A stretch of DNA of 64,000 bases from Nocardioidaceae bacterium (GCA_030655315.1 JAURVT010000016.1:55386-119385), one strand, 5' to 3'. Shown: positions 36,152-44,837, numbered from the stretch's first letter. Numbers and translations: made by a program. The notes: generated from the sequence alone by a model not told the origin.

Positions 36152-36712
36152 ATGCCCCGCACCCGTGCCATCGCCGCGCTCGTGGCGACGCTCGTCCTCA
36201 CCCTCGTGGGCTGCTCCGGGGGCGACGACGACGCGCCCTCGACCGGCGCGGACGCCGCACGGCACAACGCCGCCGACGTCACCTTCGCCCAGGACATGAT
36301 CCCGCACCACCGCCAGGCCACCGACATGGCCGCGCTGGTCGCCGAGCGGTCCGACGACCCCGACGTCGAGGCGCTCGCCACCCGCATCACGCAGGCGCAG
36401 GAGCCCGAGGTCGTCGAGATGTCCGGCTGGCTGGAGGACTGGGACGAGGAGGTCCCCGAGGCCGACGACTCGATGGGCGACATGTCGGGCATGCTCAGCC
36501 CCGAGCAGCTCGAGCAGCTCGCCGGCCTGTCCGGGACCGCCTTCGACCAGTCGTTCCTGACCCTGATGAGCGCCCACCACGAGGGTGCCGTCGAGATGGC
36601 CAGGACCGAGGTCGAGGACGGCGAGAACGCCGACGCGATCGCCCTCGCGCGCAGCATCGAGGCGTCCCAGACCACCGAGCTGAGGACCATGCGCGACCTG
36701 CTCGAGCGCTGA
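36152..36712 (+). CDS. DUF305 lipoprotein
   Basis: A 186-residue lipoprotein with signal peptide and lipobox LVGC (Cys21), then a low-complexity Asp-rich linker. Two DUF305 half-repeats follow: FAQDMIPHHRQATDMA and FLTLMSAHHEGAVEMA, each with a His-His pair in a four-helix ferritin-like fold. A Met-rich patch (SMGDMSGM) lies between them. Members are often linked to copper or other metals, but no metal genes adjoin here. Function is not established. Confidence 0.9.
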   Translation: MPRTRAIAALVATLVLTLVGCSGGDDDAPSTGADAARHNAADVTFAQDMIPHHRQATDMAALVAERSDDPDVEALATRITQAQEPEVVEMSGWLEDWDEEVPEADDSMGDMSGMLSPEQLEQLAGLSGTAFDQSFLTLMSAHHEGAVEMARTEVEDGENADAIALARSIEASQTTELRTMRDLLER

Positions 36713-36731
36713 GGGGCACCGACCCGGTCGG

Positions 36732-37844
36732 CTAGGTGCGGGCGCGCTCGCCGCGGGCCTTGTCCTCGTACATCGCCCGGTCGGCGCGGGCGAGCAGCTC
36801 GTCGGGGTCCGCGTCCCCGGTGACGGCGGCGGTGCCCACGCTGAGGGTGAGGCCGCCCAGGGCCGGGTCGCCACCGGTGGCGACGAACCGCAGCCGGTGG
36901 GCCATCTGCTCGGTCTCGGCCGGGGTCATCCGTGCGGCGACCACGACGAACTCGTCGCCGCCGACGCGGCACACCACGTCGGACTCGCGGACGGTCTCGA
37001 CCAGCGCGCCCGCCCACGCCCGCAGGGCGTCGTCGCCCGCGGTGTGGCCGCGCTCGTCGTTGAGCCGCTTCAGGCCGTCGAGGTCGGCGAAGAGCAGGGC
37101 GCCCGCCCGCTCGGTGCGACGGGCCTCGTCGACCGCCCGCGACAGCGCGACCGCCAGCGCCCGCCGGTTGCCGAGGCCGGTGAGCGCGTCGCGGCGGGTG
37201 AGCCCGACCAGCTGGCGCTCCCGTGAGCTCCGCTCCTCCAGGTAGCGCTCGCGCAGCTCGACCGAGGTGATGGCCAGGCCGGCCTGCATCGCGAAGATCT
37301 CGAGCAGCTCGCACAGCCGGCGGGTGGGTCGCAGCTGGTCCGGGGGCAGGTCCACCGACAGCACCCCGATGATCTCGCCCTCGTCGTCCCACATGGGCGC
37401 CAGGAGGATGTCGAGCGGGTGCCACGCGTCCTCGCCGTCGACGACGGGCAGGTCGGGCACCCACTGCGCCGGCTCCGACGGGTCGAACGTGTCGTGCGGG
37501 CTGAACCGCAGGCGGCCCCAGTGCTCGGCACGGTCCAGCGCCCGCACCATGTCCTCCCACGGCGTGACGGCGCCGCCGATCTCGGCCTGCAGGTCGGCCG
37601 GCCCCGTCAGCGCCACGACCTGGAAGTCGCCCGAGGGGAGCCGGTGGTTGACGGCGGCGACGCCGAAGCCGAGCACGTCGACGACGCCGTCCGCCACCTC
37701 CTGCAGGGTGCTGGAGAGCACGCTGCCGGACGACATGCGGGCGACGACGAGGGCGAGCCGGCGGACCACGCCGATGTCGACCCCGGTCCCCGAGCCAGGC
37801 TCGTCGTCCCGCGGCTGCCAGCGTCGCTGCCCCGCCTCGTCCAT
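36732..37844 (-). CDS. Diguanylate cyclase with N-terminal GAF-like domain
   Basis: A 370-residue cytosolic protein: a GAF-like sensor domain (about residues 25-190) and a GGDEF domain (about 205-365). The active-site motif GGDEF is intact in CRVGGDEFVVVA, and RESD five residues before it is a proper inhibitory I-site, so it should make cyclic di-GMP and be feedback-inhibited. LTRRDALTGLGNRRAL marks the start of the domain. ATG 37844 is chosen. No EAL phosphodiesterase is in the window. Confidence 0.92.
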   Translation of the reverse strand: MDEAGQRRWQPRDDEPGSGTGVDIGVVRRLALVVARMSSGSVLSSTLQEVADGVVDVLGFGVAAVNHRLPSGDFQVVALTGPADLQAEIGGAVTPWEDMVRALDRAEHWGRLRFSPHDTFDPSEPAQWVPDLPVVDGEDAWHPLDILLAPMWDDEGEIIGVLSVDLPPDQLRPTRRLCELLEIFAMQAGLAITSVELRERYLEERSSRERQLVGLTRRDALTGLGNRRALAVALSRAVDEARRTERAGALLFADLDGLKRLNDERGHTAGDDALRAWAGALVETVRESDVVCRVGGDEFVVVAARMTPAETEQMAHRLRFVATGGDPALGGLTLSVGTAAVTGDADPDELLARADRAMYEDKARGERART

Positions 37845-37957
37845 GAGGTCTCGACGGTATCTCCTCGCCCCTGGCCCGCGTGGGGATTCCGCCGTGCACC
37901 GCTCCGACGGGCGCGTCATGCTCGGGTCACCCGACCCGACCCACCAGGAGGCCCGCG

Positions 37958-40093
37958 ATGTCCCGGCTCGCCGACCTCGTGCTCTCCCACCGGCTCGTGG
38001 TGGTCGTGGTCTGGCTGCTCGTCGCCGTCGCGGGCGCGGCCACCGCCACGCGCACCGTCGACGCGCTCAGCTACGACTTCGGGCTCCCCGGGCAGCCCGC
38101 GTACGAGGCGAACGTCGACATCCAGCGCGAGCTCGGCGGGGGCGGGCTCGTCGACCCGGTCGTGCTCACCGTCCGTGCGCCCGCCGGCACCGACCTCGCG
38201 TCGGGCGACGGCGCGACGGCCTTCGCCGAGACGGCCCGGCAGGTCGCCGCGTCAGCCCCTGGGACCCGGGTGGTCCTGCCCGGCGACGGTGGCGCGTCCG
38301 CCCTCGTCTCCCCCGACGGACGGCGCGCCGTCGCGATCCTCTACCCCCGGGTCGTGCCCGGGCCCGATCCCTACGCGGCCGCGCTACCGGCCATCGAGCG
38401 GGCCGCCGCCGCGTCCGACGTCGCCGGTGAGACGCCCCGGGTGACCGGCACCGCGCTGCTCGCCGAGAGCGCGGGCGGCGACCGCGGCATCCTGGTCGAG
38501 GTCGTCCTCGGCGGGGCCGGCGCGCTCGTGGTGCTCGCGATCGTCTTCGGCTCCCTGCTCGCGGCCGTTCCCCTGGTGGTCGCCGCGGTGTCCATCCTCG
38601 GCACCTACCTGGCGCTGCTGGGCCTCACCAGCGTCACCGACGTGTCGTTCGTCGTGCAGTACCTCGTCGCGCTGATCGGGCTCGGCGTCGCCATCGACTA
38701 CTCCCTGCTCATCGTCATGCGCTGGCGCGAGGAGCGCTCGCACGGGGCCGACAACGACACGGCCGTGCGCACCGCCGTGGCCACCGCCGGGCGCTCGGTG
38801 CTCTTCAGCGGGGTGACCGTCGCGGTCTCGCTGGCCGCCCTGGTCCTCGTGCCGCTGCCGTTCCTGCGCAGCATCGGGCTCGGTGGACTGCTGATCCCGG
38901 TGCTCAGCGTGGCGACGGCCCTCACGCTCGTGCCCGTGGTGCTGCACGTCGCCGGGCCGGCCCTGCAGTGGCCGCGCCGTCGGCCGCACGACCCGACGAG
39001 CCGGCGCTGGGCCGCGCTCGCCGGCGCCGTCGTGCGCCGACGCTGGCTCGTGATCGTCGGGACGGTCGCCCTGCTGCTGGCGATGACGGCGCCGCTGCTC
39101 GGCCTGCGGCTGGGCTCGCCGGAGATCACCGCCTACGGCAGCAGCTCCGAGGCGGGCGGTGCCGCGCAGGGGATCGTCGACGACGGGATCGCCGCGGGCG
39201 TCATCCGTCCCACCGAGGTGCTCGTCGACGAGGCCGACGCCACCCGCGTCGCGACGCTGCTGTCGGTCGTCCCGGGCGTCGCCGGGGCCACCGCCGTGAG
39301 CGGCGAGGGCTGGCGGCCCGGGAGCGACGCGCTGGTCCAGGTGTGGAGCGAGGCCGACCCCGCGAGCCCGGCGGGCACGCGGACGCTCGAGCGGGTCCGC
39401 ACCGTGGCCGACGGCCAGGGAGCCCGCGTCGGCGGCACCCCGGCCGAGGACGCCGACTTCGTCACCGCGGTCTACGGCGACGCGGTCTGGGTGCTGCTCG
39501 GCATCGTCGTCGTGACGTTCCTGCTGCTGGCCCGGGCGCTGCGGTCGCTCTGGCTGCCCGTCAAGGCGCTCGTGCTCAACGTCGTCTCGATCGGCGCCGC
39601 GTACGGCATCACGGTGCTGATCTGGCAGAACGGCCTCGGAACCGAGGCGGTCTTCGGCGCCAGCGCGAGCGGGGCGATCACCGTCTGGGTGCCCGTCGCG
39701 GTGTTCGCGTTCCTGTTCGGCCTCTCGATGGACTACGAGGTCTTCATCCTCTCCCGCATGCGCGAGGCCTACGACGAGCACGGCGACACCCGCCGGGCCG
39801 TCGTCGACGGCATCTCCCGCACCGGTCGCCTCGTGACGTCGGCCGCGCTCATCCTGTTCCTCGCCTTCGTGGCGCTCTCGACCGTGCCGTCGATCGACGT
39901 CAAGATACTCGCCACCGCCCTCGCCCTCGGGATCGCCATCGACGCGCTGGTCGTCCGGGCCCTGCTCGCGCCCGCGCTCGTCGCCGTCCTCGGACGCGCC
40001 AACTGGACGATGCCGCGCGGCCTCGCGCGCGCGCTCCGCGTGCACGACGCCGGGAGCGGCAGCGGACGCGCCCGCCACCGCGCGTCCCCCTGA
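37958..40093 (+). CDS. MMPL family transporter
   Basis: A 711-residue RND-superfamily exporter of the actinobacterial MMPL group, with two halves each of one helix, a large outside loop and five helices. The conserved GVAIDYSLLIVMRWREE in TM4 and GLSMDYEVFILSRMRE in TM10 carry the Asp-Tyr pairs of the proton relay. Such proteins export lipids or lipid-linked molecules. The ATG start follows CCAGGAGGC at 37942-37950. It stands alone, divergent from the diguanylate cyclase. Confidence 0.92.
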   Translation: MSRLADLVLSHRLVVVVVWLLVAVAGAATATRTVDALSYDFGLPGQPAYEANVDIQRELGGGGLVDPVVLTVRAPAGTDLASGDGATAFAETARQVAASAPGTRVVLPGDGGASALVSPDGRRAVAILYPRVVPGPDPYAAALPAIERAAAASDVAGETPRVTGTALLAESAGGDRGILVEVVLGGAGALVVLAIVFGSLLAAVPLVVAAVSILGTYLALLGLTSVTDVSFVVQYLVALIGLGVAIDYSLLIVMRWREERSHGADNDTAVRTAVATAGRSVLFSGVTVAVSLAALVLVPLPFLRSIGLGGLLIPVLSVATALTLVPVVLHVAGPALQWPRRRPHDPTSRRWAALAGAVVRRRWLVIVGTVALLLAMTAPLLGLRLGSPEITAYGSSSEAGGAAQGIVDDGIAAGVIRPTEVLVDEADATRVATLLSVVPGVAGATAVSGEGWRPGSDALVQVWSEADPASPAGTRTLERVRTVADGQGARVGGTPAEDADFVTAVYGDAVWVLLGIVVVTFLLLARALRSLWLPVKALVLNVVSIGAAYGITVLIWQNGLGTEAVFGASASGAITVWVPVAVFAFLFGLSMDYEVFILSRMREAYDEHGDTRRAVVDGISRTGRLVTSAALILFLAFVALSTVPSIDVKILATALALGIAIDALVVRALLAPALVAVLGRANWTMPRGLARALRVHDAGSGSGRARHRASP

Positions 40094-40129
40094 CCGGTGG
40101 GCCTGCTGCGGATGGGAACCGGTGTCGCG

Positions 40130-40158
40130 TTGACATGCATGTAGTCGCATATAACAAT
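40130..40158 (+). promoter_or_regulatory. Promoter and palindrome upstream of the His/Cys-rich protein
   Basis: TTGACA at 40130-40135 is a consensus -35, and TATAACAAT at 40150-40158 is a plausible -10 region. ACATGCATGT at 40133-40142, a perfect 10-bp palindrome, overlaps the -35 element, and CGCAT/ATGCG flank the -10. This stretch is far richer in A/T than its surroundings. A metal-sensing repressor could bind here; which one is not shown. Confidence 0.6.
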
Positions 40159-40208
40159 TCCTGCATGCGTCGAGACCGCCTCGACCACCCCTCCGAGGAG
40201 ACCACCGC

Positions 40209-40532
40209 ATGACCGTCGCCGACCACCGCCAGGCCGAGACCCACGGCCACACCCACGGCCCCGCCTGCGGCCACGACGCCGTCGTCCACGAGGACCACGT
40301 CGACTACCTCCACGACGGGCACGTGCACCACGAGCACGACGGCCACTACGACGAGTGCACCACCTGCTCCTGCGCCGGCTGCGACGACAGCTGCGCGGTC
40401 TGCACCTGCACCGACTGCACCTGCCCGACGTGCAACCACGCCACCTGCAGCTGCAGCAGCTGCGGCGACGACACCTGCGCCAACTGCGTCTGCGCGGACT
40501 GCACCTGCGCCACCTGCAAGCACGCCGCCTGA
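40209..40532 (+). CDS. Metallothionein-like protein: His-rich domain fused to duplicated Cys-rich tail
   Basis: A 107-residue protein with 20 Cys and 15 His. Residues 6-46 hold 13 His, including HTHGPACGHDAVVHEDHVDY and LHDGHVHHEHDGHYDE. Residues 50-103 hold 19 Cys in C-x-C and C-x-x-C spacing, in two similar units, 50-79 and 80-107; each ends in C-x-x-C-x-C-x-D-C-T-C-x-T-C then Asn/Lys-His-Ala. Almost no hydrophobic residues, so it should be a metal-wrapped soluble protein, binding zinc, copper or cadmium. The ATG follows GAGGAG at 40195-40200. No signal peptide. No metal transporter adjoins. Function is inferred from composition; I know relatives of the His-rich half but not this fusion. 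Confidence 0.85.
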   Translation: MTVADHRQAETHGHTHGPACGHDAVVHEDHVDYLHDGHVHHEHDGHYDECTTCSCAGCDDSCAVCTCTDCTCPTCNHATCSCSSCGDDTCANCVCADCTCATCKHAA

Positions 40533-40585
40533 CCTCCGCCGACGTGTCGGTGCGTGGTGACGTCGGGGCATCACCACGCACCGAC
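40530..40585. repeat. 56-bp repeat with hairpin (family C, copy 1), starting on a stop codon
   Basis: The repeat begins TGACCTCC, where TGA is the stop of the His/Cys-rich gene, and ends at ACCGAC. It matches the copy at 46978-47033 at 52 of 56 positions. TCGGTGCGTGGTGA at 40547-40560 and TCACCACGCACCGA at 40571-40584 form a perfect 14-bp stem with a 10-base loop. It precedes the cobalamin riboswitch by about 25 bp and could end the upstream transcript. Confidence 0.85.
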
Positions 40586-40609
40586 GACTCCGGGGTCGCG
40601 GGGCGGGTT

Positions 40610-40797
40610 TGCTAGGTTCGACCTGCCAGTCAACCCATCCATGGGCAGGGAACCCGGTGAGAGACCGGGACTGACGCGCAGCGGTGAGGGCGACGGGCGA
40701 GGCACGTGGACGAGACCCGTCCGCAGCCACTGGGCCGCACGGCCCGGGAAGGCGCCCCGTCCCGGACGACCCCGAGTCCGAAGACCTGCTGGCCCTT
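40610..40797 (+). ncRNA. Cobalamin (AdoCbl) riboswitch
   Basis: The expected conserved words occur in order: GGTTCG, GGGAACCCGGTGAGA, CCGGGACTGACGCGCAGCGG, GAGGGCGACGGG, the B12-box form GCAGCCACTGG, GGGAAGGC, and GAGTCCGAAGACCTGC. Downstream, CGAGGTC (40811-40817) pairs with GACCTCG (40845-40851), ending right at the weak Shine-Dalgarno GAAGG before btuF, so sequestration of that site when cobalamin is bound is likely. It should switch off btuFCD when cobalamin is plentiful. Confidence 0.93.
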
Positions 40798-40860
40798 GCG
40801 GCGAACGTCGCGAGGTCACCGCAGGGCCACGCGACCGGGTCCTCGACCTCGAAGGCACCC

Positions 40861-41892
40861 ATGCGCACCCCTCCTCCCGTCCTGCTGTCTTTCGCCCTCG
40901 CCGGCCTCCTCGTCGCCGGCTGCGGATCGTCGTCGGACGACGCCGACCGTCCCGCCGCGACGGGGGTCGCGGGCTTCCCCGTGACCGTCGACGACTGCGG
41001 CCGTGACGTCGTCGTCGAGGCCCCGCCGCAGCGCGCCGTGTCGCTGAACCAGGGGTCCACCGAGATCCTGCTGTCGCTCGGCCTGGCCGACCGGATGGTC
41101 GGCACCGCCACCTGGACCGACCCCGTGCTCCCGGACCTCGCCGACGCGAACGACGGCGTCGAGCGCCTCGCCGACAACGCGCCGTCCTACGAGCGCGTGC
41201 TCGAGACCGAGCCCGACCTCGTCACCGCGTCCTTCGCCGGCACCCTCGGCGAGGGCGGCGTGACCAGCCCGGACGCGCTGGAGCGGCTCGGCGTCCCGTC
41301 GTACCTGTCGCCCGCCGAGTGCGGCAAGCAGGACACCGGCGAGGACGACGGCGCGCGCACCGACCGGCTCGAGATGGACGCCGTCTACGAGGAGATCACC
41401 GAGCTCGCCACGATCTTCGGCGTGCCCGAGCGCGGCGAGGCGCTGGTCGCGTCGCTGCAGGACCGGATGACGGCGGCGAGCGCGTCGGTCGACGCGACCG
41501 GCGTCGACGTCGCCTACTGGTTCGCCAACGCCGAGTCGCCGTACCTCGGCGGGTGCTGCGGCGCCCCCGGCGTCATGACCCGGGCGCTCGGCGCGACCAA
41601 CGTCTTCGACGACACCACCTCGGAGTGGCCGCAGGTCAACTGGGAGACGGTCGCCGACCGCGACCCCGACGTGCTCGTGCTGGGCGACCTCACGCGCAAG
41701 AGCCAGACCGCCGAGTCCGCCGCCGCGAAGATCGAGTTCCTCGAGACCAACCCCGTCACCCGCGAGATGACCGCCGTCCGGGAGGGCCGCTACGTCGAGG
41801 TGGCCGGCGGCGACCTGAACCCGTCCATCCGCACGGTCGACGGCACCGAGAAGCTCGCCGCGGGGATCCGCGAGCTCGGCCTGGACCGCTGA
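40861..41892 (+). CDS. btuF: Cobalamin-type ABC transporter substrate-binding lipoprotein
   Basis: A 343-residue lipoprotein with lipobox VAGC (Cys21) and a periplasmic-binding fold of the BtuF/FhuD type: RAVSLNQGSTEILLSLGLAD at the start of lobe 1, and WFANAESPYLGGCCGAPGVM and DRDPDVLVLGDLTRK in lobe 2. It would bring cobalamin or a corrinoid to the permease. The riboswitch before it makes cobalamin the best-supported ligand. The frame is open upstream through the riboswitch, so ATG 40861, which gives a proper signal peptide, is used. Confidence 0.9.
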   Translation: MRTPPPVLLSFALAGLLVAGCGSSSDDADRPAATGVAGFPVTVDDCGRDVVVEAPPQRAVSLNQGSTEILLSLGLADRMVGTATWTDPVLPDLADANDGVERLADNAPSYERVLETEPDLVTASFAGTLGEGGVTSPDALERLGVPSYLSPAECGKQDTGEDDGARTDRLEMDAVYEEITELATIFGVPERGEALVASLQDRMTAASASVDATGVDVAYWFANAESPYLGGCCGAPGVMTRALGATNVFDDTTSEWPQVNWETVADRDPDVLVLGDLTRKSQTAESAAAKIEFLETNPVTREMTAVREGRYVEVAGGDLNPSIRTVDGTEKLAAGIRELGLDR

Positions 41893-41894
41893 CG

Positions 41895-42926
41895 GTGCCG
41901 ACCGCCGTCCGCAGCACCGGGGCCACCGCCGCGGTCTGGGTGGCGGGCGTGGTCGTGCTGGTCCTGTCGTGCGCGACGGCGATCACCATCGGCCCGTCCG
42001 AGCTGTCGGTGCGCGACGTGGTCGGGGTCGTCGGCGACCGCGTCGGGCTCGGCTCGTCCGAGCTGACGCGCATCCAGCAGGGCATCGTGTGGGACCTGAG
42101 GCTCCCCCGGACGCTCCTCGCCGCGGTCTGCGGCGCCGGGCTCGCGGTGTGCGGCGCGATCCTGCAGTCGCTGCTGCGCAACCCGCTCGCCGACCCGTTC
42201 GTGCTCGGGATCTCGTCGGGCGCGTCCACCGGCGCCGTGACCGTGGTGGTGCTGGGCGTCGGCGCGGGCGCGGTCGGCCTGACCGCGGGGGCGTTCGTCG
42301 GCGCGGTGGTGGCGTTCGCGATGGTGCTGGCGCTCGCCTGGGCCGCCGGCGGCACCACCGACCGCGTCGTGCTCGCGGGCGTCGCGGCCACCCAGCTGTT
42401 CTCGGCCCTGACCTCGTTCATCGTGTTCACCGCCGCCGACGCCGAGCAGACCCGCGGCGTGCTCTTCTGGCTGCTGGGCTCGCTCAGCAGCGCGAGCTGG
42501 ACCGACGTCGCGCTCTGCGCGGCCGTCGTCGGCCTCGGCCTCGTGCTCTGCCTGCTGACGGCGTCCGCCCTCGACGCGTTCGCGTTCGGTCAGGACGCGG
42601 CGGGCTCCCTCGGGATCGACGTGGGCGTGGTGCGGGCGGTGCTGCTCACCGTCACGGCGCTGGTCACCGCGGTGATCGTCAGCACGTCCGGGGCGATCGG
42701 GTTCGTGGGGCTCGTGCTGCCGCACGCGGCCCGCGCCCTCGTCGGCGTCCGGCACCACCGGCTGCTGCCCACGACCGCGCTGGCCGGCGCGATCTTCCTC
42801 GTCTGGGTCGACACCGCGGCCCGGACCGTGCTCGACCCGCAGGAGCTGCCCGTGGGCGTGGCCACCGCACTGGTGGGCGTGCCCGCGTTCGCCGTCATCC
42901 TGCTGCGCCGGGGGAGGCGACGATGA
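41895..42926 (+). CDS. btuC: Cobalamin ABC transporter permease
   Basis: A 343-residue FecCD-type permease with about ten helices. LRLPRTLLAAVCGAGLAVCGA and LLRNPLADPFVLGISSGAS are the family signature, and GFVGLVLPHAARALVGVRHH is the conserved loop that contacts the ATPase. GTG 41895 is 2 bp after the btuF stop. The stop overlaps btuD (ATGA). Siderophore permeases look alike; the riboswitch decides for cobalamin. Confidence 0.92.
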   Translation: MPTAVRSTGATAAVWVAGVVVLVLSCATAITIGPSELSVRDVVGVVGDRVGLGSSELTRIQQGIVWDLRLPRTLLAAVCGAGLAVCGAILQSLLRNPLADPFVLGISSGASTGAVTVVVLGVGAGAVGLTAGAFVGAVVAFAMVLALAWAAGGTTDRVVLAGVAATQLFSALTSFIVFTAADAEQTRGVLFWLLGSLSSASWTDVALCAAVVGLGLVLCLLTASALDAFAFGQDAAGSLGIDVGVVRAVLLTVTALVTAVIVSTSGAIGFVGLVLPHAARALVGVRHHRLLPTTALAGAIFLVWVDTAARTVLDPQELPVGVATALVGVPAFAVILLRRGRRR

Positions 42927-43687
42927 CGCTCGCCGCGCACGACGTGAGCTGGTCGGTGGTCGGGCGCCTGGTCGTCGACGGCGTCTCGCTCCACCCCGAG
43001 CCGGGATCCACGGTGGGGCTCCTCGGGCCCAACGGGTCGGGCAAGTCGACGCTGCTGCGGCTGCTGGCCGGCCTGCGGCCGCCGTCGGCGGGCGCGGTCG
43101 AGCTGGACGGGCGGCCCCTGACGTCCCTGCGTCGGCGCTCGGTGGCGCGGCGGGTCGCGGTCGTCGAGCAGGAGTCGGGCACCGAGCAGGACCTCCTGGT
43201 CGGCGACGTCGTCGCGCTCGGGCGCATCCCGCACCACCGACCGTGGAGCGGCACCACCGCCGCCGACGACGCCGCCGTGCGACGGGCGGCCGAGCACGCG
43301 GACGTCGCCGACCGGCTCGACCAGCCCTACCGGACGCTGTCCGGCGGCGAGCGCCAGCGCGTCCAGATCGCGCGGGCGCTGGCGCAGGAGCCCACGGACC
43401 TGCTGCTGGACGAGCCCACCAACCACCTCGACGTCAGCCACCAGCTCGACCTCCTGGCGCTCGTGCGGCGCACGCCGGTGACGACGGTCGTCGCGCTCCA
43501 CGACCTCAACCTCGCGGCCATGTTCTGCGACCAGGTGGTGGTGCTGGCCGAGGGACGGGTGGTCGCCGCCGGTCCCCCGGCCGAGGTGCTCAGCCCGGGG
43601 CTGGTGGCCGAGGTCTACGGCGTGCGCGCCGTCGTCGAGACCCTCGACGGCACCACGCACGTGCGGTACCTGCCGCCGTCGTCCTGA
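42923..43687 (+). CDS. btuD: Cobalamin ABC transporter ATP-binding protein
   Basis: A 254-residue ATPase of the FepC/BtuD group: Walker A GPNGSGKSTLLRLLAG (near residue 36), Q-loop VVEQESGTEQ, signature TLSGGERQRVQIARAL, Walker B DLLLDEPTNHLDV, switch His in VVALHDLNLAA. It drives the BtuFC importer. Its ATG overlaps the btuC stop. It ends the riboswitch-controlled operon; a 28-bp gap leads to the next gene, which may be read through. Confidence 0.93.
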   Translation: MTLAAHDVSWSVVGRLVVDGVSLHPEPGSTVGLLGPNGSGKSTLLRLLAGLRPPSAGAVELDGRPLTSLRRRSVARRVAVVEQESGTEQDLLVGDVVALGRIPHHRPWSGTTAADDAAVRRAAEHADVADRLDQPYRTLSGGERQRVQIARALAQEPTDLLLDEPTNHLDVSHQLDLLALVRRTPVTTVVALHDLNLAAMFCDQVVVLAEGRVVAAGPPAEVLSPGLVAEVYGVRAVVETLDGTTHVRYLPPSS

Positions 43688-43715
43688 GGAGGTCGGCGGT
43701 GGCACGATCGGGGAC

Positions 43716-44234
43716 ATGGACCTCTCCGGATGGGTGCTCGCCGAGGGCGACCACGTCGCGGTGGGCGGCCGGCTCCACGCCGGCCTGCTCGCCCCCACGG
43801 CCGATCCCCTGCTCGGCCGGTCCGAGCCGTTCGTCGACCTGGCGGTGCCCGTCCGCCCGGCACCCGCGACGGACGGGACCGTGACCGTGACCGGCACCTG
43901 GCGCGACAGCGGCGTCGACGCGGTGTCCGTCGGCCCGCTGGCGGGTGCGTCCGGGTTCTCGCTGGCCGTGGGCACGGGCGTGCGCGTGGTCGCGAGGGAC
44001 CAGGGACCGCCGAAGCAGCGCGACGTCGACCACGTGCTCGCGGTGCTCGACGCCGAGCAGGCGGGCTGCGGACTCGCGATGACCGGTGAACGGCCCGGTG
44101 CCGACGGGCGTCCACGGGTGGTGGCCTGGGTCCGTCAGGTGACGCCGGCGCTCGCCGCACGGCTCGTCGACTGCCACCCCACCGTGCTGGTGCTCGACGT
44201 CTGGATCAGGCCCGGCGCCGCACCAGCCGCGTGA
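43716..44234 (+). CDS. Hypothetical protein, 172 residues
   Basis: The frame starts MDLSGWVLAEGDHVAVGGRL and has strong third-position G/C with a balanced amino acid mix, so it is probably real. It has no signal peptide or membrane helix, and a beta-rich look with repeated Val-Thr stretches in its middle (TVTVTGTWRDSGVDAVSVG). I do not recognise a family. It lies 28 bp after btuD, and its 3' end overlaps the converging TMEM175-type gene by 29 bases. Confidence 0.65.
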   Translation: MDLSGWVLAEGDHVAVGGRLHAGLLAPTADPLLGRSEPFVDLAVPVRPAPATDGTVTVTGTWRDSGVDAVSVGPLAGASGFSLAVGTGVRVVARDQGPPKQRDVDHVLAVLDAEQAGCGLAMTGERPGADGRPRVVAWVRQVTPALAARLVDCHPTVLVLDVWIRPGAAPAA

Positions 44235-44790
44235 CCCACGGCTCGGCCACCAGGAGCAGCAGCGACCAGAAGCCCACCGCGGGCACCAGGAGCGTCAGGA
44301 CGAGCGCCGCCGCGAGCGCCGCGGTGCTGCGCAGGCTCCCGCCCACGGGACGTGCCGCCCCCGCCAGGCGCTGCCGGCTGATGGTCAGGGCGATCGCGCT
44401 CTGGCAGACCCCGCTCGCGAGCACCGTGCCGATGTAGATCAGCGGCACGGACCGGTCGTCGTAGCTGCCGACCAGCTCGGTCGGGAACGGCAGCACGACG
44501 ATCGTCAGCAGCCAGGCCATGTTCCACCACAGCAGCGGGCCGGTCACCGCGCCCACGTCGGCGAAGAGCCGGTGGTGGACGAGCCACAGCCGGGCGATCA
44601 CCACGAAGCTGAGCAGGAAGCTGTAGATCTGCGTGCTCTGCTCGACGATCAGGTCGAGCGCGCCCGTGGACGCGCCGGCGGCCTCCGGCACCGCGTCGAC
44701 GAGCGGCAGCACCAGCAGCGTGATCGCGATCGCGACCACCGCGTCGGTGAAGAAGACCAGACGCTCGGAGGACTGCGGCGCGGTGGGCAC
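44206..44790 (-). CDS. TMEM175 family potassium channel-like protein (DUF1211)
   Basis: A 194-residue membrane protein with about six helices. The opening SERLVFFTDAVVAIAITLLV carries the family F-(S/T)-D-A-V motif in the first helix, which lines the pore in bacterial TMEM175 channels. Bacterial members are two-fold shorter than the human protein and work as tetramers. The GTG start at 44790 is chosen. It overlaps the converging hypothetical gene by 29 bases, and is divergent from the iron-box gene. Confidence 0.85.
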   Translation of the reverse strand: MPTAPQSSERLVFFTDAVVAIAITLLVLPLVDAVPEAAGASTGALDLIVEQSTQIYSFLLSFVVIARLWLVHHRLFADVGAVTGPLLWWNMAWLLTIVVLPFPTELVGSYDDRSVPLIYIGTVLASGVCQSAIALTISRQRLAGAARPVGGSLRSTAALAAALVLTLLVPAVGFWSLLLLVAEPWVTRLVRRRA

Positions 44791-44837
44791 GGGCCGATCA
44801 TCGTCGTGCCGAGCGCCACAGTCGATTCAGGCTGAGG

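Noticed and set aside
40684..40860. Upstream extension of btuF
   Set aside because: The in-frame extension covers the cobalamin riboswitch; ATG 40861 gives a correct lipoprotein signal peptide.
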